Positions 24,999 to 34,447 of a stretch of 64,000 nucleotides of DNA are shown here, in pieces. This stretch comes from Lewinellaceae bacterium. GTDB taxonomy: Bacteria > Bacteroidota > Bacteroidia > Chitinophagales > Saprospiraceae. Location: assembly GCA_020636405.1 (NCBI GenBank), contig JACJXW010000004.1, forward strand, positions 3,398,001-3,462,000. The letters run 5' to 3'. The position numbers and the translations under genes were made by a program. Under the pieces are notes generated by a model. It was given only the letters and a program-made list of their open reading frames with translations. It was not told the DNA's origin and made no database searches. Position 1 is the first letter of the stretch. Every line of letters begins with the position of its first letter.

Positions 24999-27900
24999 AT
25001 GCTAAAGAGAATGGCCCTGCTGTTAGTGGCATGTACTGCATTGCTGCCACTGATAGCGCAACAAACCACAGTTTTCACTGAAGCCAACGAAGCCTATAAA
25101 AGTGGCGTCATCCTTTTTGAAGAAGGAGTCTATGGCAAAGCCCAGCTAGAATTTGAAAGAGCCATCAGGCTGTTACTGCCGGTCAACGAACCGAGGGCAG
25201 AGCTGCTGCGGTCAAAGGCGGAGCTCAATTTTGCCCGCTGTGCAGTACGCCTGGAACAGCCGGATGGGGAGAAGCTCATTCTCGACTTCATCCGCTCCGA
25301 GTCGCCCAACCCAATGGCCAGTGAAGCACTGGTCGAAGTGGCCGATTTCTATTACAACTCCAAACAATGGGACAAGGCCATCGATTACCTTTCCGATGTC
25401 CCGACCCGGAGCATGACGCCGGAGCAGGAATCTGCCGTCAAGTTCAAACTGGGCTATTCCCTCTTCGTCAAGAAACGCTTCAAGGAAGCCTTGGATAACT
25501 TTCGGGCGATCAAAGGCTTTGAAACGGAATATTACTACCCCGCCAATTATTATCTCGGCCTGTGTTACTTCTTCGAAGGAGATTATGATGCTGCCCTTAC
25601 CCAGTTCCGCGTGGTGGAACGCTCCTCCAAGTACCGGCCGCACATTCCCTACTACCAGGCGCAGATCTATTTTGCCGAAAGGCGCTTCGATGAGCTGATT
25701 GCATACGCACGCCTGAAAGCGGACGATCCCTCTGTCCGCAAACAGATGGAGATTAAACAGTTGCTCGGGCAGGCTTATTTTGAGAAAGGGCAGTACGCTC
25801 AGGCCTTACCCTACCTTCAGGCCTATGCTGAAAGTACCGGTAAATTGCGGGAAGAGGAGTTGTATCAGATCGGATATACCTATTATCAGGCCGGCGATGC
25901 AACCCGTGCCATACAGTACCTTAAGGATTTGTCGACTGTAGAATCCGAGATCGGCCAGCATGCGATGTACATTCTGGGAGATTCCTACCTTCGGATCAAC
26001 CAGCGTGCCAATGCGCGCGCTGCGTTTGGCAATGCCAAACGCCTGAACTACGACCCGGGCATACAGGAAGAAGCATTATGGAACTACGCCAAGCTTTCCT
26101 ATGAGTTGAATGATCCCAGAGAGGCCATCAGCGGCCTGAGGGAACTGCGCCCTTCTTCAAAGTACTACATTCAGGCTCAGGAACTGATGAGTGAGATCTT
26201 CCTCAATTACCGGGATTATCAGCAGGCTATTGATATTCTGAGTTCCATCCCGAACAAAACGCCGAAACTGCAGGAAACTTACCAGAAGGTGACCTACTTC
26301 CGCGGCCTGCAGCTGCTGCAGAATGGCAACAAGGCAGAGGCCAAGAAGTACTTCGAACAATCGATGGATATTTCTATTGACACCCGAACCCGGGCGCTGG
26401 CTATCTTCTGGCTAGGAGACATTGCCCATAGAGATGAAGCCTTCGAGGCAAGTAACCGGCTGATGAGCCAATTCCTCACTTTGGCAAAAACTCAGAGCAA
26501 CCTTCCGGACGAGTCCTCTATCCATACGGCCAATTATACCCAGGGATATAATTACCTCAAACAGGACAATTACGCCGCCGCCCTTGGCTTTTTTGAGGAT
26601 GCTGTCCAGGGCATTGAACGGAACCGCCCTTTTATCCGCAATGATAAAGTGAAACAGCAGGTGCTTGGAGACGCTACATTGCGGGCCGGCGATTGCCTGT
26701 TTAAGCGCAACCAATACGCCCGCGCTGTGCAGTACTACGACCAGGCTGTTAGCAACCGCTACAGCGGTTTCGTTTACGCTCTTTATCAGAAGGCCATTAT
26801 TGAAGGGCTATTAGGCCGGACGACCAACAAGGTCCTCGCCCTGGAGCAGTTGGCCAAAAACCACCCGGATTCTGAATACGCCGATGACGCCTTGCTTCAG
26901 CTGGGCGCAACCTATCAGGAGATCGGGCAGCTCAGTAAAGCCGCTGAACCCCTCAAAGACCTCCTGCGGCTCTATAGGGGTAAATCGGAACTCATCCCCA
27001 AAGCCCTCATTCGCCTTGGCCTGATAAGCTACAACCAGGGTAATCTGGATGCTGCGATCAATTATTACAAGCAAGTCTTTGCCAACAACCCGGATGAGGG
27101 AGACTCCAACCTGGCACTGGCCGCCCTGGAAGAGATCTATGTGGATGACCTGGGCCAGGCCGATAATTATTTCGCTTTCCTCGAATCGGTAAGAGGCAAC
27201 GTAGATAGTGTGGTGCGCGATTCGATCAATTTCCGGGCGGCGGAATCTCAATTCGAAAATGCCAACTACGAGCGGGCAGTGGCTTCTTATAGTGATTACC
27301 TGCGCAAATTCCCCAAAGGGGCATACATCCTTACAGCGCTCTATCACCGTGCAGAATCTTACAGCGTACTTCAGCAATACACGCAGGCGCTGGCCGATTA
27401 CGAAGCCGTTGCCGGCCGGGGGTCGAGCCAGTTTTACGTGAAAGCACTGGAAAAGGCTGCCGTTATTGCCTATAACCATGCTCAGGATTTCAACAAGGCC
27501 TACAGCCTTTATTCCAGCCTGGAGGAGTCTGCCACCAGCCCGGATATGCGCTTCGAAGCCCAGCTTGGGGCTTTGCGCAGTGCTTACCGGTCGGGCAAAA
27601 CGCAGGCAGTACCGGAGTTGGCACGTAAGGTGGCGACTAACCCCAATGCTTCTCAGCAACAAGTGGCCACCGCCCAATTCTACCTGGGAAAAATGGCTTT
27701 CGACCAGAGCGATTACGGCAATGCCCTTACCGCCTTTGACGAAGTGATCCGCCTGAGCGATAACGAGCAGACGGCCGAGGCCCGCTATCTCAAAGGGTAC
27801 ATCTATTATCTGCGCAGGGACCTGGAGACAGCCCAGCAGATCTGCATGAAAGCCAACAAAGAAAGCTCAGGGTACCCGTACTGGGTAGCCAAGAGCGTTA

Positions 27901-28109
27901 TCCTGCTCTCCGATATTCTTCAGGAGAAAGGAGACTTATACAATGCCCGGGCAGCGCTCGAAGCCCTTCTGGAAAACTATAAGGGCGACCAGGAACTGAT
28001 CGGCGAAGCCCAGCGCAAGCTCGCTGCCATCAACTTGAGGATCAACCAGTCCAGTCGCCTCAGAACCGGCGGTGATCCCAATACCCTGGAAATGGAAGAT
28101 GGCAATTGA
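24999..28109 (+). CDS. Large exported tetratricopeptide-repeat protein
   Basis: 1036 residues. An N-terminal signal peptide (LKRMALLLVACTALLPLIAQ) is followed by TPR-like helical repeats over nearly the whole length, with typical signatures such as AEARYLKGYIYY, YANALQRLxE-type helices and YQEIGQLSKAAEPLKDL. Long periplasmic TPR scaffolds with a signal peptide are widespread in Bacteroidota and are found next to an outer-membrane barrel gene, as here (45 bases to the next start). It is probably a periplasmic or outer-membrane-associated assembly scaffold. About 150 bases upstream carry a CTGGCC/GGCCAG hairpin (24963-24981) just ahead of the start, of unknown use. Confidence 0.85.
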   Translation: MLKRMALLLVACTALLPLIAQQTTVFTEANEAYKSGVILFEEGVYGKAQLEFERAIRLLLPVNEPRAELLRSKAELNFARCAVRLEQPDGEKLILDFIRSESPNPMASEALVEVADFYYNSKQWDKAIDYLSDVPTRSMTPEQESAVKFKLGYSLFVKKRFKEALDNFRAIKGFETEYYYPANYYLGLCYFFEGDYDAALTQFRVVERSSKYRPHIPYYQAQIYFAERRFDELIAYARLKADDPSVRKQMEIKQLLGQAYFEKGQYAQALPYLQAYAESTGKLREEELYQIGYTYYQAGDATRAIQYLKDLSTVESEIGQHAMYILGDSYLRINQRANARAAFGNAKRLNYDPGIQEEALWNYAKLSYELNDPREAISGLRELRPSSKYYIQAQELMSEIFLNYRDYQQAIDILSSIPNKTPKLQETYQKVTYFRGLQLLQNGNKAEAKKYFEQSMDISIDTRTRALAIFWLGDIAHRDEAFEASNRLMSQFLTLAKTQSNLPDESSIHTANYTQGYNYLKQDNYAAALGFFEDAVQGIERNRPFIRNDKVKQQVLGDATLRAGDCLFKRNQYARAVQYYDQAVSNRYSGFVYALYQKAIIEGLLGRTTNKVLALEQLAKNHPDSEYADDALLQLGATYQEIGQLSKAAEPLKDLLRLYRGKSELIPKALIRLGLISYNQGNLDAAINYYKQVFANNPDEGDSNLALAALEEIYVDDLGQADNYFAFLESVRGNVDSVVRDSINFRAAESQFENANYERAVASYSDYLRKFPKGAYILTALYHRAESYSVLQQYTQALADYEAVAGRGSSQFYVKALEKAAVIAYNHAQDFNKAYSLYSSLEESATSPDMRFEAQLGALRSAYRSGKTQAVPELARKVATNPNASQQQVATAQFYLGKMAFDQSDYGNALTAFDEVIRLSDNEQTAEARYLKGYIYYLRRDLETAQQICMKANKESSGYPYWVAKSVILLSDILQEKGDLYNARAALEALLENYKGDQELIGEAQRKLAAINLRINQSSRLRTGGDPNTLEMEDGN

Positions 28110-28153
28110 CCCTGAACCCACACGAAGACATTCAAAAAAATCAACGGACAACA

Positions 28154-29812
28154 ATGAAAGCTTTAAAAAATATAGCCTTTTTGCTGTTTTTCGCCTGCCT
28201 GGGAACCTCTGCGTTTGCTCAGAATCCTGATCTGCCCTCTGAGCAGGTGGACATCATCAAAAGCTTCGACGCCCGCCTGGAAGCAACCGACCGCTTTCAG
28301 GTGGACCCTGAACTGCCGCCATTGGATACCTCAACCCGCCGCCTCGACTATCAGGTGGCGGCCAAGGCACTGGAAGTGGAATACCTGCCCCCCAAAATCC
28401 GCCCCCTGGCTATGAGCGGAGACGATGTGCCAGACAGCTATAACGGCTACCTCAAATTTGGAGGCGGCTTTCCCGCTTCCCTGTATGGCAACGGCTTTTA
28501 CAACTTCTCTAATAAGGAAAATTTCAACCTGGGGCTCTCCGCTCTGCACCATTCTGCCAATAACAACCGCAGCGTAGAGAACCAACGCTTTTCCTACACG
28601 AAGCTAAATGCCGACGGGACTTACCAGCACGACCTGGGCTTTGCCGTTAATGCCGGGCTGGGTTTTACTTCCGATGTTGTACATTTTTACGGCTACAATG
28701 AGGTAGCTAAGGCTTTGGAAGAAGAATATACGTTTGAGCCGGATGCTGTACGCCAGCGCTTCTCCATTTTCGACGCCAAAGCCAGTATCTTCAATGGCGT
28801 GCGAACCGAGGCGGACTTCAACTACCATGCCGGCGTCAAGCTGTATTTTATGGACGATAACTATGCCGCCCGGGAAAATGGTTTCGACCTGCTCATCCGC
28901 GGCACCAAATGGTTCGATGGTTCTCATCCGCTGAACATTGAACTGGAAACGGACTTTACTTCCTACAAGGATACGGCAAAGCAAAGCCTCAACAACTTCT
29001 TCCTTCGGCCGAGCTATACCTACCACGGCGACAATTTCAAAGCAAAACTTGGCGCCAACATCGCTTCCAACGATGATAATTTCTACTTCTTTCCGGATGT
29101 GGAACTTTCGGCGATCATCCTTAAAGGACTGCTCGGTGCTTATGTCGGTGCTTCGGGCACTCTGCAGAAAAATAACTTTCGGGCACTTACCGACTACAAT
29201 CCCTTTATCAGTTCACGGGTAGAAGTAAAGAACAGCAACTACTATAATTTCTACGGTGGGGTAAGGGGAACCATCCAGCGGATCGATTACGACGGGCAAG
29301 TAGGATATAAAACAGTCGACAATCTTGCGCTTTACCTGCTGCCGGATGTGAACGACACCATTCCCCGGTTCGACGTGCTCTACGATACGGCCCGCATTTT
29401 TTTCATCAAAGGATCGGTCACTGCGCCACTCTTCCAGGGCTTTGAATTGTCCGGCGCGGTGAGCCAGAGCTTCTTTTCGCTGGACCGGGAGGAGAAGCCT
29501 TGGCACCTGCCTGCATTTAACGTTAATGTCGGTGCGCGCTATACTACCACTCTTGACGCTAAGAAGGAAACCAAGCTCATTCTACGCGGCGACTTTTTTC
29601 TGGAAAACGGTGTGCCTTATCGGGATGACGATGGCAACGCACAAAGCCTCAATGGGCTGTTCGACATTAGCCTGGGCGCCGACTTTTTCTTTACCAAGAA
29701 TATTGGAGGGTTCGTTCAGGTCAACAACCTGGCCAACAACAAACGAGAGCGCTGGCACCGGTATCCGACCTTCGGGATCAATGCCATGCTCGGGATAGTG
29801 GCGAGGTTTTAG
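28154..29812 (+). CDS. Outer-membrane beta-barrel protein paired with the TPR protein
   Basis: 552 residues from the ATG at 28154, which gives a clean signal peptide (MKALKNIAFLLFFACLGTSAFAQ); a start at 28106 would hide it. Most of the protein is alternating amphipathic beta-strands (NLGLSALHHSANN, FNYHAGVKLYFMDDNY, FKAKLGANIASNDDNFYFF, TLRGDFFLE...), like a 16-22 strand TonB-receptor-type barrel without a recognisable plug, and it ends with an aromatic residue (GIVARF) as barrel substrates of BAM do. It directly follows the TPR gene, so the two likely work together at the outer membrane. Substrate unknown. Confidence 0.82.
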   Translation: MKALKNIAFLLFFACLGTSAFAQNPDLPSEQVDIIKSFDARLEATDRFQVDPELPPLDTSTRRLDYQVAAKALEVEYLPPKIRPLAMSGDDVPDSYNGYLKFGGGFPASLYGNGFYNFSNKENFNLGLSALHHSANNNRSVENQRFSYTKLNADGTYQHDLGFAVNAGLGFTSDVVHFYGYNEVAKALEEEYTFEPDAVRQRFSIFDAKASIFNGVRTEADFNYHAGVKLYFMDDNYAARENGFDLLIRGTKWFDGSHPLNIELETDFTSYKDTAKQSLNNFFLRPSYTYHGDNFKAKLGANIASNDDNFYFFPDVELSAIILKGLLGAYVGASGTLQKNNFRALTDYNPFISSRVEVKNSNYYNFYGGVRGTIQRIDYDGQVGYKTVDNLALYLLPDVNDTIPRFDVLYDTARIFFIKGSVTAPLFQGFELSGAVSQSFFSLDREEKPWHLPAFNVNVGARYTTTLDAKKETKLILRGDFFLENGVPYRDDDGNAQSLNGLFDISLGADFFFTKNIGGFVQVNNLANNKRERWHRYPTFGINAMLGIVARF

Positions 29813-29815
29813 GCA

Positions 29816-30604
29816 TCACTCCCCATTCAACAGCTTCCTTTTCTGCTGAGCGAACTCCTCTTCGGTGAGTATGCCTTTGTCCCGAAGTTTGCCCAGTTCC
29901 ACGATCTGATTGAGCAGGTTGTCGGATTCCTGCGCCTGAGCTGGCGAAGGTCGCTCATCCAATAGGTCAGATTGTGGCGGGGGGAGACTGGCAGGAGGCC
30001 TGCGGTACCCATTGGCTACGAAGGCATCAAAAGAGGGAAGGGAGCGGAGAAAAGCCAGGGCGTCGTGCTGGTGGATCTTGTCCAGTTTGTTGAATCCGAG
30101 TTCCGCGGCCATTTCCAGGTGATAGAACCCCCGGTCCGCCTCTTCCAGCATGGAATAGGTGCAGGCAAGGTTGAAATGGAGTGTAGGGTCGTTGGGCGCG
30201 AGGTCCAGGGCCATCTCAAAATCTTCGGCCGCTTCTTCGAAATAATAAGCCCGGAAATTCTTGATGCCGCTGCTCTTGTAGGCGGAGAGGCTGGGGGCGG
30301 AGGAGCGGTAGCTCTCTTCGCTGAAGCGTTGCCAGTCGCGCCGGTGGCTACGCTCGCGGCGCTTAGCATTGTATTTGTTATCGAAATCTTCCTTTGGCAT
30401 TGCAAAAAGCAGAATGGAATCGATAAAACCCAGAATCGCCGGCCCCGCGATAATGGGAACTCCCTCCTCCACCGCGATTATAATACCGAACATAGCGACA
30501 ACGAAATAGAGGATACCGAGAAACCGTTGTCCGAGATAAAAGCGGTGAACACCGAATAAACCAAAGAAAAGGGCAAGAATGCCGGCTACATACTTGTTCT
30601 TCAT
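29816..30604 (-). CDS. TM2 - TPR-like - SHOCT protein
   Basis: 262 residues in three parts: a TM2 domain (about 3-75: YVAGILALFFGLFGVHRFYLGQRFLGILYF, with two TM helices and the DxF-like FYLG turn), a short TPR-like helical region (about 115-190: GIKNFRAYYFEEAAEDFEMALDLAPNDPTLHFNLACTY), and a C-terminal SHOCT motif (about 231-262: LGKLRDKGILTEEEFAQQKRKLL). SHOCT segments are oligomerisation or interaction tails in small membrane proteins. It lies on the minus strand directly after the dynamin-like gene, with its own promoter-like box (30640-30671). Function not established. Confidence 0.85.
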   Translation of the reverse strand: MKNKYVAGILALFFGLFGVHRFYLGQRFLGILYFVVAMFGIIIAVEEGVPIIAGPAILGFIDSILLFAMPKEDFDNKYNAKRRERSHRRDWQRFSEESYRSSAPSLSAYKSSGIKNFRAYYFEEAAEDFEMALDLAPNDPTLHFNLACTYSMLEEADRGFYHLEMAAELGFNKLDKIHQHDALAFLRSLPSFDAFVANGYRRPPASLPPPQSDLLDERPSPAQAQESDNLLNQIVELGKLRDKGILTEEEFAQQKRKLLNGE

Positions 30605-30639
30605 CAGCCAGGTTGATTATTGGGAATTTTAATGACTTC

Positions 30640-30671
30640 CAAATTTAGTAATTCTGCTACCGGTGTACGAA
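30640..30671 (-). promoter_or_regulatory. Predicted promoter of the TM2/SHOCT gene
   Basis: Minus strand TTCG (30668-30671), 20 bases, TAAATTTG (30640-30647, an exact TAnnTTTG), 35 bases before the ATG. Confidence 0.5.
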
Positions 30672-30689
30672 TTCTTTAGCTGTAGAGGT

Positions 30690-32510
30690 TCATTTTTTGG
30701 ATGAACTATTTCCCCGTTCTTCCTGTTCCGCACTTTCACTTTCGGACATCAAACTGGATTTGATCTCGTTCAGCCTTTCCGTTATGCTACGGTGCATCTC
30801 CTCTAACCTGGTGATCTGATCTTGCTCTTTCTCCAAAAGCAGGTCGAATTTCACAAAATTGCTTTCGATTCTGCCTTTCAGGTTAGTGATGTAGGCTTTC
30901 AGGTTGGTGCTCACTTCCTCCTCCATCCGGGTGCGTCCTTTGGCCACCTCTGTTGAAAATCCTTCCAGGATCTTTCTGCGTTTCACTCGGGAAGAAATGC
31001 CGGCAAAAAGCAAGCCTATCGTAGTCAGGATTCCACCGGTGATGTCAAAGACCATACCCTGAGCAACGGCGGCCAGCACCAGGCCGATCACGGCCAGCCC
31101 GCTTCCTGTAGCCACAGTGGGCGAGATGGTGCTTTTGTCAGGAAAGAGGCTTTCGTCCGTAAAGTTCTCAGTGCGGTTGACGAAACGTGAAAACTGCTCC
31201 TGTAGTTCCCGGAGCACGTTGTTGCGCTTTTCCGCGATGTCGCTGAACAATTCGTGGTCGTCTCGCAGGATCGTCTGGCTGCTGCGGATCTTCAGGTCTA
31301 TGATCTTGGCCATCTGCTGAATGCTGTCTGCCAGGTCCACGACTCCGCTGTTCAGTTTTGCTTTCAACTCTTCATTGAGTTCTGTCCCCATTTCTTTAGC
31401 CAGGTTTTCCAGCCAGTCCTTGGCGCTGGCTTTCTTACTGAACATCGAGGAGAACGTTCGTTTGAGCAGAGAGAAGAAGGAAAGGCCTTCGCTGAGCTCG
31501 TCACCTTTCTTGCGCGTGATGCGGTCGTAACCCGCCAGAAGATTCTCCACCATTACATCCACTTGTTTCAGGCTTTTGATCTCCTGTTTCTCCAGGGTTT
31601 CGTGGATGTCCTGGCGGAATTCCACATCTGCCTTATACTGGGCTTTGCGCAACTCCAGCCCCTTTTCGATGCGCTCGTGGATATTCAGGGAAGTCTCGAT
31701 ATTGTTTCGGAGCTTAAGGATAGGTGCCTTACCTCCGGTGATGTTGTCCTGGATGTATTGCCGAACCGGCCCGAAGCCACTTTCTTCCTTCTGCCCATTC
31801 TGCTCTTGTTTGGCAGAAACGGCAAACAGGAGTGGGTGGGAGATCCCCTTTTTTTCTGCATATTCCCGAACGCCGTTCATATTCACCTCCAGGTCTTCCG
31901 GTGGCATCAGGTCTTTCTGCTGGAGGACAAAAATAACCTTCTTACGCCAATCGGCATGGATGAAATCGAAGAACTGCCAGGCCGATTGGCGATAGGGATT
32001 TTTGGCCTCGAAAACAAAGACGATCAGGTCGGAGGCCGGGATGAAGCTTTCCGTGACCTGCTGGTGGTTTTCGATAATGGTATTGGTGCCCGGAGTATCC
32101 ACAATGGCGATTTCCTTCAGGATCTCTATGGGCAGCATAACCTTTTTTAGGAAAGGGTTTATGGTAATGAACTCTTCCTGCTCTCCGTAGAGGATCTGTT
32201 GTATGGTATCGGTCATGGGCTGCGGGGCGACTTTGGCGATCTCTCTGCCCGTATCGAGCAGGGCGTTGATAAAACTGCTCTTCCCTGCTTTAACTTCTCC
32301 GACGATAACGAACATGAAGGGTTCATGGATGCGGTTGCGCAGGTCGCTCACCGTCTGCGCCAGCTCTTCGTTCCCGATCCTGATGGTCAGCTCGTGCAGG
32401 TCTTTGATGATCTCGTCGACCTGCGCCCGGAGGGCTTGTATATTTTGGTTGATCAGCTTGGACACAACATTGGTTTTAATAGATGGGGATATTCCCTTTT
32501 TTAGACTCAA
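30690..32510 (-). CDS. Dynamin-like GTPase
   Basis: 606 residues. G1/Walker A is GEVKAGKSSF (71-80), a switch-I Thr follows near 100-102, G3 is DTPGTN (138-143) and G4 is read as LQQKD (about 195-199), an atypical TKxD. After the GTPase come long helices (stalk) and a strongly hydrophobic pair around 470-520 (GSGLAVIGLVLAAVAQGMVF ... GGILTTIGLLFAG) that would insert in a membrane, then a C-terminal coiled coil (LEEMHRSITERLNEIKSSLMSES). This is the bacterial dynamin-like protein plan: GTP-driven membrane binding and remodelling. The TM2/SHOCT gene lies 85 bases downstream, the WbqC-like gene 21 bases upstream. Confidence 0.88.
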   Translation of the reverse strand: MSLKKGISPSIKTNVVSKLINQNIQALRAQVDEIIKDLHELTIRIGNEELAQTVSDLRNRIHEPFMFVIVGEVKAGKSSFINALLDTGREIAKVAPQPMTDTIQQILYGEQEEFITINPFLKKVMLPIEILKEIAIVDTPGTNTIIENHQQVTESFIPASDLIVFVFEAKNPYRQSAWQFFDFIHADWRKKVIFVLQQKDLMPPEDLEVNMNGVREYAEKKGISHPLLFAVSAKQEQNGQKEESGFGPVRQYIQDNITGGKAPILKLRNNIETSLNIHERIEKGLELRKAQYKADVEFRQDIHETLEKQEIKSLKQVDVMVENLLAGYDRITRKKGDELSEGLSFFSLLKRTFSSMFSKKASAKDWLENLAKEMGTELNEELKAKLNSGVVDLADSIQQMAKIIDLKIRSSQTILRDDHELFSDIAEKRNNVLRELQEQFSRFVNRTENFTDESLFPDKSTISPTVATGSGLAVIGLVLAAVAQGMVFDITGGILTTIGLLFAGISSRVKRRKILEGFSTEVAKGRTRMEEEVSTNLKAYITNLKGRIESNFVKFDLLLEKEQDQITRLEEMHRSITERLNEIKSSLMSESESAEQEERGNSSSKK

Positions 32511-32531
32511 ATCCTGGGCAAAGGTGACATT

Positions 32532-33185
32532 TTACGGCTTTCCGGTAAAGGTTTGTTCCAGGATCAGTGTCGCCTGGGGCCCGCTGCAAAATAGCAAATC
32601 TAAAATACTCAAATTGGGTAAAAAGCCGTGCTTTTCCAGAAAAACCTGTGGGTATGGTACCGCCTCAAAATGAGGGTCGGACATCTGGCGGTGCCTTTTG
32701 GGGTGAATGGCATTGCGCAAATCGGCCATACCATCGGGGGCATCTTTGTGAAAGTCTTCGGTGAGGCGGATCTCACAGTCCAATTGCAACAGTCCAATTA
32801 TTGACCGGAGCAGCCCCAGAGAAAAGTCGAAAAGTAAAACCGGTTTCTGCTCGAAGTGAGGTTGCAGATAGGCGGCGTAATATTCAAAAAAGGGTGCATT
32901 GCCGTAGGCCGACCGGATACTGCCCCAGTGTTGGGCCTGCCAGGGTTCTTTATAGGCGATGGCTACTTCGCGGATAGCCTGCTGTTCGTTTTTTCCCTGC
33001 TGCAGAGGGACCGACAAGCGGAGCATCCCGTTGGCCCCGGCAATGTAGCAGCGGTTGCGATAGCTGCCTTTCTGGTAGTTCTCCTTGTGTTCAAGGTAGA
33101 CTACCGGATAATGCGCCAGTTTGGAGAAATACTGTACGCAGGGCAGATAATGGAGTTCGAGCAGTAATTTTTTTTGAGGCAACAT
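32532..33185 (-). CDS. WbqC-family protein
   Basis: 217 residues from the ATG at 33185 (MLPQKKLLLELHYLPCVQYF); an ATG at 33209 is also possible. It shows the WbqC-like signature PCVQYFSKL, then SYRNRCYIAGANGMLRLSVPLQQGKN and WQAQHWGSIRSAYGNAPFFEYY. The WbqC-like family is found in O-antigen and other gene clusters and the exact chemistry is not well defined, so only the family is claimed. The dynamin-like gene starts 21 bases downstream and the two may be co-transcribed. Confidence 0.85.
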   Translation of the reverse strand: MLPQKKLLLELHYLPCVQYFSKLAHYPVVYLEHKENYQKGSYRNRCYIAGANGMLRLSVPLQQGKNEQQAIREVAIAYKEPWQAQHWGSIRSAYGNAPFFEYYAAYLQPHFEQKPVLLFDFSLGLLRSIIGLLQLDCEIRLTEDFHKDAPDGMADLRNAIHPKRHRQMSDPHFEAVPYPQVFLEKHGFLPNLSILDLLFCSGPQATLILEQTFTGKP

Positions 33186-33235
33186 GGGAAGGCTTTCGCC
33201 AAAATGCACTTTAACCAGATGATCAAAAGAAATAT

Positions 33236-34255
33236 TTACAAGTCAACAAAATGAACCATAAGCCCTTGAAATTCGTATCGGCAGGATTCAAAACCTTCTT
33301 CTGCCTGGAATTTTTTCCAAACTTTCTCTCCGTACTGCTTCACTTCGGATTCCTGCATCCGCACGGGTTCTCCGCTGGTAATGGCATCGGTAATATAGCT
33401 GTAGATCAGGGCTTTATACTGCTTTTGGAATAGAGCCGGATGTGCAAAGATATCCGTCCCTATCACTTTATCGCCCGTAACGGCCACGATACCGGCCACA
33501 TTTTGATTTTGGCTGAACTTGTCCTCAAAAAAGCGCAAATACCGGGTACGGGCTTCGGTAAAAGAAGTGGATTGCTCCAGGGCAGTATAAGTGCCCGTCG
33601 GTGTTTGGGCATTGTGGATGGAAGTGACTTCTCCGACCTGGTCCCATATTTCCTGCTGGCTCTTGCTTTGGGTGATGCTCCGGCGTATATCGTTGCCGGC
33701 TACGTTGTAATAGCCCGTAAAGGCATACGTGCCTTTGTTCTTTTCTGTCTGACGGGGGGCATCGGCCGGAGCTAAGCCTTCTTCATCCCTTGCCTGCCAC
33801 CGGTGAGGTTCTACACAAAACACTGCAATATCGGTGATGGTCCGCGGTGGGACCACAAGGTCCTGAGCGATTACCCGGTCCTGTTTTCCACCCTGGACTA
33901 CATCTCCGGCCATGAGAAAGACCATTTCTTCTGATTTGTTCTGAATGGTCAGGGTATTGACAGCGCCTTGGTCCTCAAAACGGCCAAAAGGCTTCTTTTC
34001 GGTGATGCGGAAACGGTGGTTGGCAATGGCATCTCCCAGGTTGATGTATTGAGCGGCGCCGGCATTTTCCCTGATGTAGGATGCGTCGGCGATGATGGGG
34101 TAAAGGCGCAGGTTTTCGTATTCCAGCTCGGGATTGTCCTGAGTGATGAGCTCCAGCCCCGAAATGGTAGCATCGTGTGAGGCTTTGCGGGCATCCTGCT
34201 TACAAGCGGAGAGCGTAAAAGCACCAGCTAGTGCCAGTATTAGTAAAATTCTCAT
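33236..34255 (-). CDS. Lipoprotein with ARPP-1/DUF6569-like domain
   Basis: 339 residues from the ATG at 34255, which places a lipoprotein signal peptide at the N-terminus (MRILLILALAGAFTLSAC, lipobox LSAC). A start at 34315 would add 20 residues with no signal character. The body (YENLRLYPIIADASYI ... YINLGDAIANHRFRITE ... VFLMAGDVVQGGKQDRVIAQDLVVPP ... FCVEPHRW) matches the ARPP-1/DUF6569 domain seen in Bacteroidota and elsewhere, of unknown biochemistry. It is monocistronic and divergent from the GT39-like gene. Confidence 0.8.
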   Translation of the reverse strand: MRILLILALAGAFTLSACKQDARKASHDATISGLELITQDNPELEYENLRLYPIIADASYIRENAGAAQYINLGDAIANHRFRITEKKPFGRFEDQGAVNTLTIQNKSEEMVFLMAGDVVQGGKQDRVIAQDLVVPPRTITDIAVFCVEPHRWQARDEEGLAPADAPRQTEKNKGTYAFTGYYNVAGNDIRRSITQSKSQQEIWDQVGEVTSIHNAQTPTGTYTALEQSTSFTEARTRYLRFFEDKFSQNQNVAGIVAVTGDKVIGTDIFAHPALFQKQYKALIYSYITDAITSGEPVRMQESEVKQYGEKVWKKFQAEEGFESCRYEFQGLMVHFVDL

Positions 34256-34394
34256 GCGTAAAGATTTAGGTGATGGTTGCGGCCCATAGGCGTCACATGG
34301 TTCAAAATACGTCATTTAAGGCAGCCGGATCAATACAGAATGTAAATATAACGGAAATTATGCCAGGCTGCCGTATGCCTATTTGCAAAAACCA

Positions 34395-34425
34395 CTTGGT
34401 TTGGGGCGGGGGTTCCGTATCTTCG
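34395..34425 (+). promoter_or_regulatory. Predicted promoter of the GT39-like gene
   Basis: CTTG (34395-34398), 19 bases, TATCTTCG (34418-34425; one mismatch to TAnnTTTG), 22 bases before the ATG at 34448. Confidence 0.4.
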
Positions 34426-34447
34426 CGCCTGGGCAAGGAATAATGAT

